This document shows, piece after piece, positions 1-8,127 of a stretch of DNA of 64,000 nt. Numbering within the stretch: position 1 is the stretch's first letter; every line of letters starts with the position of its first letter. The notes beneath the pieces were generated by a model, which was given only the letters and a program-made list of their open reading frames with translations, was not told where the DNA came from and did no database searches. This stretch comes from Myxococcota bacterium (lineage in GTDB: Bacteria > Myxococcota_A > UBA9160 > SMWR01), in assembly GCA_022447545.1 (NCBI GenBank), contig JAKVBI010000025.1:33683-97682 (forward strand), in the 5' to 3' direction. A program made the position numbers and the translations under genes.

Positions 1-24
1 CAACTCGGAAGGGGGAGTGAGCCC

Positions 25-1230
25 ATGGACGCCAACAGCATCCTCGAACGACGCGCCTGTGTGACGGGAATCGGCCAGTCGGCCATCGGCCGACGTCTGG
101 GGATCAACCCCCTCGAACTCACCCTGGACTCGTGTGTGGCCGCCGTCGAAGACGCCGGGCTCGAGATGTCCGACATCGACGGCCTCGTCACCTATCCCGG
201 GGCGGCTGGACCGTCGGGCTTCAGTGGCGCCGGGGCCGTGCAGGTCCACGAAGCCTTGCGGCTGAAGCTGGGTTGGCACGACTCGGGTATCGAGGCGCCG
301 GGGCAGCTGGGTTCGGTCATCAAAGCGTGTCTGGCCGTGGCGGCAGGCCTGGCCCGGCACGTGCTGTGTTTCCGAAGCGTGTGGGAGGGAACCGCCCAGG
401 GCACCAAAGGTCGCGCCGGTTTGATGCCTGGTGGAGGAGGGCGAGGAAATTTCCGCGCCAGTGGCTTCTCCGAGTGGACGTTGCCGTTCTCTGCACCCTC
501 GGCGGCCGTGTGGATCGCCATGTTTGCCCAGCGCCACTTCCACCTCTATGGGACGACCCGTGAGCAGATGGCCCAGATCGCCCTGAATGCCCGGGCCAAT
601 GCGGCCCTCAACCCCGACGCGATCTACCGCGATCCCATGACCATGGACGACTACATGAGCGCGCGGTTGATCAGCACGCCCTTCGGTCTGTTCGATTGCG
701 ACGTGCCCTGCGACGGTTCCACTGCGTTTGTGATCTCCCACGTGGACGCCGCACGGGATCTGCGACACACCCCCGTGCGTGTCGAGGCGGTGGGGACGGC
801 CTTGCTCGGTCGTCCGTCCTGGGACCAGTTCGATGACCTGTCCACCATGGCCAACCGAGATGCGGGCGCCCAGCTGTGGACCCGTACGGAACTCACGCCC
901 TCGGATGTCGATATCGTCGAGGCCTACGATGGGTTCAGCTTCCTCACGATGTCCTGGCTCGAGGCCCTCGGCCTCGTCCCGGTGGGTGAGAGTGGGCCCT
1001 TTGTCGAGGGCGGGCAGCGCATTGCGCGAGACGGGGAACTCCCCCTCAACACCCACGGGGGGCAGCTCTCCGCCGGACGGCTCCACGGCTACGGTTTTCT
1101 GCACGAGGCTGTCCTGCAGCTGCGGGGCGAGGCGGGCGAGCGTCAGGTGACCCGAAAACAGCCTCAGGTGGGGATCGCTGCTGCCGGTGGCGGCAACACC
1201 TGTGGGTGCTTGCTGCTGACCCGGGAGTGA
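25..1230 (+). CDS. Thiolase-superfamily (SCP-x / lipid-transfer type) protein
   Basis: Thiolase-fold protein expected to act on an acyl-CoA or side-chain thioester in the cytoplasm; 401 residues is usual for the family. The C-terminal half has the signatures NTHGGQLSAGR and GYGFLHEAV and a Gly-rich end (AAGGGNTCGC). In degradative thiolases the nucleophilic Cys sits in a CxSG context; the matching stretch here (GQLGSVIKACL, residues 93-103) does not show that pattern, which fits the thiolase-like aldolase (Ltp2-like) branch better than a true thiolase. ATG 25 is preceded by AAGGGGGAG. A TGA at 18-20 in another frame could end an upstream gene (in known loci a DUF35 OB-fold partner) that lies outside the window. 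Family call is firm, substrate unknown. Confidence 0.85.
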   Translation: MDANSILERRACVTGIGQSAIGRRLGINPLELTLDSCVAAVEDAGLEMSDIDGLVTYPGAAGPSGFSGAGAVQVHEALRLKLGWHDSGIEAPGQLGSVIKACLAVAAGLARHVLCFRSVWEGTAQGTKGRAGLMPGGGGRGNFRASGFSEWTLPFSAPSAAVWIAMFAQRHFHLYGTTREQMAQIALNARANAALNPDAIYRDPMTMDDYMSARLISTPFGLFDCDVPCDGSTAFVISHVDAARDLRHTPVRVEAVGTALLGRPSWDQFDDLSTMANRDAGAQLWTRTELTPSDVDIVEAYDGFSFLTMSWLEALGLVPVGESGPFVEGGQRIARDGELPLNTHGGQLSAGRLHGYGFLHEAVLQLRGEAGERQVTRKQPQVGIAAAGGGNTCGCLLLTRE

Positions 1231-1258
1231 GGAGGGCGCGGTTCTCGACGCGGGGGAC

Positions 1259-1642
1259 TCAGCGTTTCTCCCGCTGCTCGAGGGCGCGCTGGTAGGCGGC
1301 GTAGCCGGGTTGGTCGATGGCCAACTTGTCGAGCGCCGTTGACCAGAGGTGTTCGAGCAGGGCTTCGTCGTCGTCCGCCAGCTCACCTGAGCGTATGCGC
1401 TTCGACAGCTCGGCCACCTGCTCGTCGAGTTCGCCCTCGGTCCCCAACAAGTCTCGCAGGCGTGCGGCCTCGCGCTCGCAAGCAGGCCCGCGGAGGGTCA
1501 GTTCGCGTTCGACGATGCCCAGGGCGTTGACGGCCACCCGCGCATGGAAGCGGGTCCGGCCCTCGAGTTCGTTCATGGCGTGCTCGCTCAGGAATTCCCG
1601 AACTGCAGTGATCAGCTCCAGGGCGTCGGGGCGTTCGTGCAT
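1259..1642 (-). CDS. DUF6285-like small helical protein beside an APH kinase
   Basis: A 127-residue soluble, charged, mostly helical protein (starts MHERPDALELIT; Arg/Glu-rich middle, ends ALEQREKR). It resembles the small DUF6285 family seen next to or fused to APH-type phosphotransferases; function unknown. Its start lies 26 nt after the stop of the kinase at 1669-2685, so the two form a probable operon, and it may be an accessory subunit. GGAG lies about 10 nt upstream of ATG 1642. The frame stays open further upstream, but that extension is low-complexity and overlaps the kinase, so it is rejected. Confidence 0.7.
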   Translation of the reverse strand: MHERPDALELITAVREFLSEHAMNELEGRTRFHARVAVNALGIVERELTLRGPACEREAARLRDLLGTEGELDEQVAELSKRIRSGELADDDEALLEHLWSTALDKLAIDQPGYAAYQRALEQREKR

Positions 1643-1668
1643 GAGCGTTGGTCTCCAGGGGTTCGCGT

Positions 1669-2685
1669 TCAGCTGAGTGGTGCGATCAGGTTCAGCAGAT
1701 CGATTTCGTTTTCCGACAGGCGCCGCCCGATGGTGGCGCGCTCGATCGAGGGGTCGAGGCCACTCGTGTAGAGGGCATACATCCCCAGGCAGATGGTGGC
1801 CCACTTCAGCGAGGCCAGGACCTCCCACCAAAGCACCGCGGACGCATCCACGGCCTGCCCGCCCGCGGACACATAGCCTTCGATCAGTTCCTCGAGGGGA
1901 CCGAAACCGCCCACGCGTTGATCGACGACCCCGAAGCGCCAGACATTGGCGCACACCCAACCGAAGTCTTCGAGGGGGTCGCCGAGGTGGGCGAGCTCCC
2001 AGTCGAGCACGCTGCGGAGCCCCTCGGGTCCGACGATCAGATTCCCGTTGCGGAAGTCACCGTGTACCAGGCGCAGGGGCTGCGCGGGCGGAATGCGGTG
2101 GGCGAGCCAGCGCACGGCGAGTTCGAGCACGGGCTGGGGACGCTCGTGTTGTGCGAGGGCCTGCCGTTGGCCCTCTACGAGTTGGGCGGGGGTGGCCCGG
2201 GGGAGTGCTGGCAGGGGGTCGATCTCCACGGCGTGGATCCGTGCCAACGCCTCGCCGAGCTGGCGCGGCAACCGGGGTCGGGCGGCCGCATAGCTTTCGT
2301 CTCGCAGGATGCGGCGAGGGATCGTCTCCCCCTCGATCCACTCCATCGCGTACCCCGCACCCATGGCGTCCGAGGCGTCCAGAATGAACTCCACCCGAGG
2401 GACCGGCACGCCGCTGTTGCCCACGACGCGCAGCAACTCGGCCTCGGTTTCCAGCGTGGTCCGGCTCAGGCCATCGCCGTCCGGCATGCCATCGGGCCGC
2501 CGCCGCAGGATCGAACGGCGTGGGTTCCCCTGGTCCACCACCTCGAAAACGGAAGTCTCCTGGGTGGCGCCCGCGGGCAGCCGTTCGAGCCAACGGACAC
2601 TTTCTACGTCCGGCCGCCGTCGCCGGACGGCGCGCTCCAGTCGCTCCTCGAGGCTCTGGGTCGTCGCACTCACCGTTCGCATCAT
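1669..2685 (-). CDS. APH/ACAD10-like phosphotransferase family protein
   Basis: Aminoglycoside-phosphotransferase-fold kinase of the acyl-CoA-associated branch, 338 residues. The Brenner motif HGDFRNGN is intact and is followed by the metal-binding Asp in LDWELAHLGDP, so it should be an active small-molecule kinase. Relatives are the kinase part of ACAD10/ACAD11; the substrate is probably a hydroxy acid or its CoA ester rather than an antibiotic. It heads a two-gene unit with the DUF6285-like gene and diverges from the glycosyltransferase at 2795. ATG 2685 and ATG 2682 are adjacent; neither has a clear ribosome site. The frame is open up to 2811, but that extension would cross the divergent promoter. 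Confidence 0.85.
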   Translation of the reverse strand: MMRTVSATTQSLEERLERAVRRRRPDVESVRWLERLPAGATQETSVFEVVDQGNPRRSILRRRPDGMPDGDGLSRTTLETEAELLRVVGNSGVPVPRVEFILDASDAMGAGYAMEWIEGETIPRRILRDESYAAARPRLPRQLGEALARIHAVEIDPLPALPRATPAQLVEGQRQALAQHERPQPVLELAVRWLAHRIPPAQPLRLVHGDFRNGNLIVGPEGLRSVLDWELAHLGDPLEDFGWVCANVWRFGVVDQRVGGFGPLEELIEGYVSAGGQAVDASAVLWWEVLASLKWATICLGMYALYTSGLDPSIERATIGRRLSENEIDLLNLIAPLS

Positions 2686-2780
2686 AGACCCATCGCGCCC
2701 AGGCATCCGGGCCCCTCGCTGCTGGAGCGGAGCGGCTGGGGTCGAGGGGCCGGGGGCGAGGCGCCGTGAGCTACGCCGGG

Positions 2781-2786
2781 TATGCT
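2781..2786 (+). promoter_or_regulatory. Candidate -10 element (TATGCT) of a leaderless promoter
   Basis: TATGCT ends 8 nt before GTG 2795. That spacing puts a transcription start at or within a few bases of the start codon. No good TTGACA-like -35 is visible 16-18 nt upstream, so the call rests on the -10, its position and its recurrence at other first genes in this window. Confidence 0.4.
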
Positions 2787-2794
2787 CAGGGGGC

Positions 2795-4432
2795 GTGGAC
2801 GCTCGAGCCAAGTCGCCCGCCCCCGACTCTGCCCGCCTCGGCGGTTTCAGTCTGGGGATCGTGTTGGTGCTTGCGCTCGCCCTGCGCCTGATCGGTTTCG
2901 GTTGGGGGTTGCCGGGCAGCGCGGGCCACGACCCGGCGCCGATCCACCCGGATGAGCACGAGGCCTTTTTCGAGGCCGCGAATCTCTACAACGCTCCCGT
3001 GGACATGACGTTCGTCAAGGGGGGCGCCTTTTACATCCGTCTGGGTTGGCTGGCGCGAAATGCCGTCGAGGCAGGGTCTGAACTCTCCGAGTCCGAAGCC
3101 CTGGCTTCCACCATCCTGGTTCTGCGAAGCATCAGCCTGTTGGCGGGCCTTGGCACGGTGGCACTGGTGATGTGGATCGGTGCGCGGGTGGGCGGCCGTG
3201 AGGTGGGCATCGGCGCGGGTCTATTGTTGGCGACGGCGCCCTTTCACGTGCTCGATTGTCATTACGCCCGGCCCGATGCTCTGACGACATTTTTCGCCAC
3301 TGGGGCACTGGCCTTTGGGGTGCGCGGGGGACAGCGAGACTTCATGTGGGGTGGGGTGTGTGCGGGCCTCGCCACCGCCACGCTGCTGTCGGGTGTGATT
3401 GGTTTCGTATCGCTGGGGGTGCTGAGTTTGCATCGGCGACGCGAAGTGGCAGGCCGGGCGCCGTCTCGCACCGCCCTGCGCGATCTGCAGGCGGTGGGGC
3501 TTGGGGCGTTGCTGGGTTACGGCTTTGGCAACGCCGAGGCGGCCCTTCATCCCTCGGTGTTCGTAGACGGTTTGCGCGCTGCGCTGGACACCCACCAGGG
3601 GGGCGTCTATGCGCTGCCCTGGAGGCTCTTCGTCTTCGTCTCCCCCTACGCATTCGGCGGGCTCTCGCTCGTGGCTGGCTTTGCAGGACTCGTGGCTCTG
3701 GCACGTCGGCGAGAACCCGTGGACGTCGCGCTTTGCGTTCAGTGGCTCGTGGGCTGGCTCCTGCTGGGGCAGGTCGGGGGCAGCATGATGCGGCACCTCG
3801 AAATCGTGGGTCCCGTGACACTGACTGCGGCTGCGTTCGCGGCGGTGGAGGGGGGCCGCTGGGTCGGGCGCCGGTTGGGACGGGAAGCCTGGGGCAGCCT
3901 CGGGGTGCTGGCGGTGTTGGGGCTCTGGAACCTACAGCTCAGCCTGGGCTACGTGCTTCCCATGCAGTGGACCGAAGATGCGCGCTACCGCATGGGGCGT
4001 TGGATCGTGGAGCACGTGCCCCGGGGTTCGAGCATCGGCGTCACGGTGTCGTTCTACGGCGACCACAGCTATGGGCCCCGGTTCCCCGCCGATGCCACCC
4101 CTTCGGACTATGAGGTGGCCGGGATGATGCTGCGCTCGAACTTCGATGCCTCGGAATACCTCGACATGGGAATCGACTTCATCGCGACTTCCGACTACGC
4201 GCGGGATCACGCCGCGGGTCCATCGGCTCGTGGCTTCTTCCGCGATCTGCCCCAGGGCAGGGGGTATCGACTGGTCGCCATCGAGGCACCCGGTGGGGAG
4301 CCCCTGGTGAGCCTGCCCCGCCTGGCCGGTTGGCGCCGGCCCGGGGATCTGCACTACGTGCAGTCGACCTTCTACCTGTTTCAACGCATGCCCAAGCGCG
4401 TGCCCGAACGCATTCCCGAACACGTGCCCTGA
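2795..4432 (+). CDS. Polytopic GT-C-type glycosyltransferase (PMT/GT39-like)
   Basis: Integral membrane protein of 545 residues with about ten hydrophobic segments. The first loop after the first helix carries IHPDEHEAFFEA, the acidic HPDE motif where GT39/ArnT-type enzymes have their catalytic Asp; the C-terminal ~130 residues form a soluble domain (VEHVPRGSSIGVTVSFYGDHSYGP). Such enzymes move a sugar from a polyprenyl phosphate carrier to an acceptor on the outer face of the inner membrane; donor and acceptor are unknown. GTG 2795 is chosen because the preceding open frame is a shadow of the divergent kinase. Standalone gene, convergent with the ACAD at 4451 (18 nt between stops). Confidence 0.75.
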   Translation: MDARAKSPAPDSARLGGFSLGIVLVLALALRLIGFGWGLPGSAGHDPAPIHPDEHEAFFEAANLYNAPVDMTFVKGGAFYIRLGWLARNAVEAGSELSESEALASTILVLRSISLLAGLGTVALVMWIGARVGGREVGIGAGLLLATAPFHVLDCHYARPDALTTFFATGALAFGVRGGQRDFMWGGVCAGLATATLLSGVIGFVSLGVLSLHRRREVAGRAPSRTALRDLQAVGLGALLGYGFGNAEAALHPSVFVDGLRAALDTHQGGVYALPWRLFVFVSPYAFGGLSLVAGFAGLVALARRREPVDVALCVQWLVGWLLLGQVGGSMMRHLEIVGPVTLTAAAFAAVEGGRWVGRRLGREAWGSLGVLAVLGLWNLQLSLGYVLPMQWTEDARYRMGRWIVEHVPRGSSIGVTVSFYGDHSYGPRFPADATPSDYEVAGMMLRSNFDASEYLDMGIDFIATSDYARDHAAGPSARGFFRDLPQGRGYRLVAIEAPGGEPLVSLPRLAGWRRPGDLHYVQSTFYLFQRMPKRVPERIPEHVP

Positions 4433-4450
4433 AGGTTCGGTTGCGAGGGC

Positions 4451-5638
4451 CTAGGGCTCCCGCGGCAACCCCAGGATGCGCTCGGACACGATGTTGCGCT
4501 GAATCTGGGACGTGCCCGCCGAGATGGTCGTCTGGATGGCCCAGAGGTAGTCGTGCAGCAGGTGCTGGTTGGGGGTGCCCGCGACGTCGGTCCCCGATAG
4601 CCCAGCTCGGGCGAGAGTTCGCCAGGCCAACTCGGACACCCGTTGGTAGAGCTCGGTGTAGTAGAGCTTGATGGCCGAACCGCTCAGGGATGGCACGCCG
4701 CTGTCGCTGGTTTGGGCCACCGAGAGTTTGACCAGGACCCAGAGTGCATCCACCTCGGCCTGCAGGTGCCCCACCTCGCGCCGCAGGGCGCGGTCGTCCC
4801 AGGCGCGGCCTTCGTATCGGGTCAGTCGCATGGCGCCGCGGGCCAGTTCCGACAGCAACTCCTGGAGCCGGTAGACGTGGCCCCCGTAGGCGGTGCCGCG
4901 CTCGAAGCGAAGGGTGACGTTGGCGACTCGCCAGCCGTCATTCTCTTTGCCCACGCGGTGGTCGACGGGCACCCGAACTTCGTCGAGGAACAGTTCGTTG
5001 AATTCGCTCGGACCCTCGATGGTGCGGATGGGACGAAACTCGACGCCGGGTAGATCCATGGGCAGGACCAACCAGCTGATCCCGCCGTGTTTGCGGGCAT
5101 CGGGGTCGGTGCGCACCAGCAACTCCCCGTAGTCCGCGATCTGGGCATAGGTGGTCCAGATCTTCTGGCCGCTGACCACATAGTGGTCACCGTCGCGCTC
5201 GGCGCGAGTGGACAGCGAGGCGAGGTCGGAGCCCGAGCCCGGCTCTGAGAAGCCCTGGCACCAGACCTGCTCGCCCGAGAGGATTTGGCGCAGATGTCGC
5301 GCTTTCTGCTCGTCGCTGCCCTCCACCGTCAGGGTCGGGCCCCCGTGCATCATGCCGATGAAATTCACGCCGACGTAGGGAGCCCCGGCTCGGTTGATCT
5401 CTTCGTAGTAGATCAGTTGTTCGGCCAGGGATGCACCCCGGCCGCCGTATTCGGTGGGCCAGTGGATGCCTGCGTAGCCGGCATCGAACAGTTTCCGCTG
5501 CCAGCCCGTGTCGTACTCGCGGCGTGCCGGCCAGTCGTCGGACGGAGGCGGGTCGCCGTGCGGGGGCACTTCGGACTCGAGCCAGTCGCGCAATTCCAGC
5601 CTGAAGCTTCGTTCTGTGGCGTCGTCCCTGAGGTCCAA
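4451..5638 (-). CDS. Acyl-CoA dehydrogenase
   Basis: FAD-dependent acyl-CoA dehydrogenase of 395 residues. Family signatures are CQGFSEPGSGSDLASL (FAD/substrate binding), YVVSGQKIWTTYA, and near the C-terminus SAGTSQIQRNIVSERILGLP (flavin binding). No ATG/GTG fits the N-terminus. The best start is TTG 5638 preceded by GGGAGAAACCCA, giving LDLRDDATERSFRLEL, the usual N-terminal helix. The open frame runs back to 6025 but that part is low-complexity and overlaps the divergent SDR. It probably oxidises a branched or cyclic acyl-CoA; substrate not readable from sequence. Confidence 0.9.
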   Translation of the reverse strand: MDLRDDATERSFRLELRDWLESEVPPHGDPPPSDDWPARREYDTGWQRKLFDAGYAGIHWPTEYGGRGASLAEQLIYYEEINRAGAPYVGVNFIGMMHGGPTLTVEGSDEQKARHLRQILSGEQVWCQGFSEPGSGSDLASLSTRAERDGDHYVVSGQKIWTTYAQIADYGELLVRTDPDARKHGGISWLVLPMDLPGVEFRPIRTIEGPSEFNELFLDEVRVPVDHRVGKENDGWRVANVTLRFERGTAYGGHVYRLQELLSELARGAMRLTRYEGRAWDDRALRREVGHLQAEVDALWVLVKLSVAQTSDSGVPSLSGSAIKLYYTELYQRVSELAWRTLARAGLSGTDVAGTPNQHLLHDYLWAIQTTISAGTSQIQRNIVSERILGLPREP

Positions 5639-5809
5639 TGGGTTTCTCCCGACCGACGGATTGGTTCCGAGGGCTGCGTCGGGCTGTAGGCTCCCATGCG
5701 GCTCGCCCCGCGTCAATGAAGTCTCGAGGCGTCGGCGTGCAGGAGCGGTACCCTGCCACGCCTGTGGCGAGAGTAGGCCGCACTCTGGGCGGCGATGGAC
5801 GACCGGTGC

Positions 5810-5838
5810 TTGCACCGGGCGCTCGCGCCGGGTAGAAC
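5810..5838 (+). promoter_or_regulatory. Sigma70-like promoter upstream of the SDR gene
   Basis: TTGCAC (5810-5815) and TAGAAC (5833-5838) are separated by 17 nt, the ideal spacing. It would give a leader of about 60 nt before ATG 5907, consistent with that gene having a clear Shine-Dalgarno site. Prediction from pattern only. Confidence 0.45.
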
Positions 5839-5906
5839 CAGATGCCCGCCGCGCTCCGCGCCGGGCAATGCAGAATTCAGCGATTCCGGAAAATGGAGGA
5901 ACGAAC

Positions 5907-6758
5907 ATGACGACCCGACCTGCAGGGGGGCTCGAAGGCAAAGCGGTGTTGGTGACCGGGGGAGGGACCGGGATCGGTCGAGCCTGCGCGGTGGCGCTGG
6001 CCGCCGATGGCGCGGCGGTCACCATCTGCGGGCGAACGGAGTCGAAGCTGAATGACGCGGCGGAAGTGATCGCCGAAGCTGCGGGTTGTGGGGGCAGTGT
6101 TCAGACCGTCGTGGCCGACGTCACCGACGAGCAGAGCGTCCAGCAGGCAGTGGCTCGCGCCCTCGAGCCCACGGGCTCACTCGACGGTTGCGTCGCCAAT
6201 GCGGGAGGCGGCGGGGGAATGGGTCCCTACCACGTGCAGGACACCGACGAGTTCCTGCGTGTGCTCCACCTCAACGTGCTGGGCACCATGTTGTGCGTCA
6301 AACACACGGTTCCTCACATGGTGAAGGCCGGAGGCGGCTCCTTCGTGGGAATGTCCTCCATCGCAGGCCATCAGACGCACCTCTACTTCGGGGCCTACAC
6401 GGTGGGCAAGGCCGGCATCGAGCAGATGATGCGAAATGCCGCCGACGAGTTCGGGCCCAAGAAGGTGCGCTTCAATGGAGTGCGGCCGGGCTTCATCGCC
6501 ACCGAGATCATGGAGGGGATTCCGCGCGACGGTGAGGTGTACGACAGCTACATCACTCAGACTCCCATGGGAGATGTGGGGCAGCCCGAGGACGTGGGTT
6601 CCCTGGCCCGCTTCCTGGTGGGTGAGGAGTCGCGCTGGATTACCGGGCAGATCATCAACGTCGACGGCGGTCACAGTTTGAGGCGAGGTCCGGACTTCAC
6701 GCCCTTCGTCGAGCCCGCCCTGGGCCGTGAAGTGCTCGAGGGTAAACTTCCCGACTGA
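5907..6758 (+). CDS. Short-chain dehydrogenase/reductase (SDR)
   Basis: Classical SDR, 283 residues, oxidising or reducing an alcohol/ketone with NAD(P). The Rossmann start LVTGGGTGIGRA is at residues ~15-26, NAG appears in VANAGGGGGMG, and the catalytic set is Ser in GMSSIAG with YTVGKAG (Y-x-x-x-K). The C-terminus WITGQIINVDGGHSL is typical. ATG 5907 has GGAGG 7 nt upstream; the open frame before it lacks SDR sequence. Lying between two acyl-CoA dehydrogenases, it may work as a 3-hydroxyacyl-CoA dehydrogenase or enoyl reductase. Stops of this gene and the ACAD at 6774 are only 15 nt apart. Confidence 0.9.
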   Translation: MTTRPAGGLEGKAVLVTGGGTGIGRACAVALAADGAAVTICGRTESKLNDAAEVIAEAAGCGGSVQTVVADVTDEQSVQQAVARALEPTGSLDGCVANAGGGGGMGPYHVQDTDEFLRVLHLNVLGTMLCVKHTVPHMVKAGGGSFVGMSSIAGHQTHLYFGAYTVGKAGIEQMMRNAADEFGPKKVRFNGVRPGFIATEIMEGIPRDGEVYDSYITQTPMGDVGQPEDVGSLARFLVGEESRWITGQIINVDGGHSLRRGPDFTPFVEPALGREVLEGKLPD

Positions 6759-6773
6759 GCGGCTTCGTCGGGC

Positions 6774-8078
6774 TCAGAGATTCTCGGTGTGCAGTTCCAC
6801 CAGGTGCTGGAACTTGCGCACGGCGGCCTCGCGCCGGGTGGGGAGGTGCTCGCTGGGCCAGCCTTCCACCGGCTCGGCATCGCGTAGAAAGTGGCGCGCG
6901 ATGCTCACCTTGTGCACCTCGTCGGCGCCGTCGGCGATGCGCAACGCCCGGGCAGCCCGGTACATGCCCTCATAGGGCAGGTCGGTGGTGTAGCCCAGGG
7001 ATCCGTGGATTTGGATCGCGCGGTCGAGCACATTCATGGCCACCTTTGCGCCGTAGTACTTGATCATCGCAATCTCGGCACGGGAGTTGGATGCGCCCGT
7101 GTGGTCCATGGTCCAGGCGGCTTTCAGGGTCAGCAGGCGAGCCGTTTCGATGTCGACGGCGGTTTCAGCGATCATGTCCTGCATCAATTGGTGTTGGGAG
7201 AGCACCTTGCCGTGGGAGGTGCGCGACACCACCCGCTCGCGCATGCCATCGAAGGCGCGCTGACACACGCCGAGCATGCGCATGGCGTGGTGGATGCGGC
7301 CTCCGCCCAGTCGCTTTTGGGCGAGCACGAACCCCTCGCCCGGTTGGCCGATCAGATTCTCGGCCGGGACCCGGGCGTCTTCGTAGATCACTTCGCAATG
7401 ATTGCCGCCGCGCCCCTTCCTGGGTGAGGAGTCCGGATGGGACATGGTTCCCGGCTTGCGGACGATGTTCATACCCGGGGTGCCCGCCGGAATCACGAAC
7501 ATGCCGGCCCGGCGATGGGGCTGGGCATCGGGGTTCGTCACCGCCATCAGGATCGTGAAGTCCGCGATGTCGGCGTTGGAGGCAAACCACTTGTGACCGT
7601 TGATCACCCATTCGTCACCGTCGCGCACGGCGAGGGTGCGGATCTGAGTGGGGTCCGAGCCGGCGACGTGGGCCTCGGTCATGGAGAAGCAGCTGCGCAG
7701 CTGTCCATCGAGCAACGGCCAGAGCCATTTTTCTTTCTGTTCCTCGTTGGCGCCCACGGCCAGGAGTTCGGCATTGCCCGAGTCGGGGGCCTGGTTGCCG
7801 AAGACCCCGGGCGCCTCCTGGGTGCGGCCCAGGATCTCGTGCATCAGGCCCAGCTTCAGCTGCCCCATTCCCTGTCCACCCAGTTCCGGGTCCAGGTGCG
7901 CGGCCCACAGGTTTCGCCGCCGAACCTCTGCTTTGAGGGGCGCGGTGAGTTGGTCGAGTTGATCCTGGTCGAGTTCGTCGGAGATCGCTTCGATGGGGAG
8001 GATTTCCTCGTCCACGAACTCGCGGATCCAGTCCAGGGTCTCCTGAAATTCGGGGTCCGTCGAGAAGTCCCAGGCCAT
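6774..8078 (-). CDS. ACAD11-like acyl-CoA dehydrogenase
   Basis: Acyl-CoA dehydrogenase, 434 residues, of the ACAD10/11-like subgroup: FSMTEAHVAGSDPT, WVINGHKWFASNADIAD, the loop GGGRIHHAMRMLGVCQRAFD, and the C-terminal IQIHGSLGYTTDLPYEGMYR followed by RIADGADEVHKVSIA. The DGxDEVH ending is characteristic of that subgroup. It is the last gene of a minus-strand unit and lies 49 nt downstream of an APH-type kinase, the same order as the kinase and dehydrogenase domains fused in vertebrate ACAD10/ACAD11. ATG 8078 has AGGAGGG about 6 nt upstream. Confidence 0.9.
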   Translation of the reverse strand: MAWDFSTDPEFQETLDWIREFVDEEILPIEAISDELDQDQLDQLTAPLKAEVRRRNLWAAHLDPELGGQGMGQLKLGLMHEILGRTQEAPGVFGNQAPDSGNAELLAVGANEEQKEKWLWPLLDGQLRSCFSMTEAHVAGSDPTQIRTLAVRDGDEWVINGHKWFASNADIADFTILMAVTNPDAQPHRRAGMFVIPAGTPGMNIVRKPGTMSHPDSSPRKGRGGNHCEVIYEDARVPAENLIGQPGEGFVLAQKRLGGGRIHHAMRMLGVCQRAFDGMRERVVSRTSHGKVLSQHQLMQDMIAETAVDIETARLLTLKAAWTMDHTGASNSRAEIAMIKYYGAKVAMNVLDRAIQIHGSLGYTTDLPYEGMYRAARALRIADGADEVHKVSIARHFLRDAEPVEGWPSEHLPTRREAAVRKFQHLVELHTENL

Positions 8079-8127
8079 GTGTCCCTCCTGTAGCCGCCCA
8101 TGGGTTGCGCGGCGGGGCGTGTCTTTT

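Noticed and set aside
5639-6025. N-terminal extension of the acyl-CoA dehydrogenase at 4451
   Set aside because: Low-complexity, overlaps the divergent SDR and its promoter; TTG 5638 with an SD site fits the family N-terminus.
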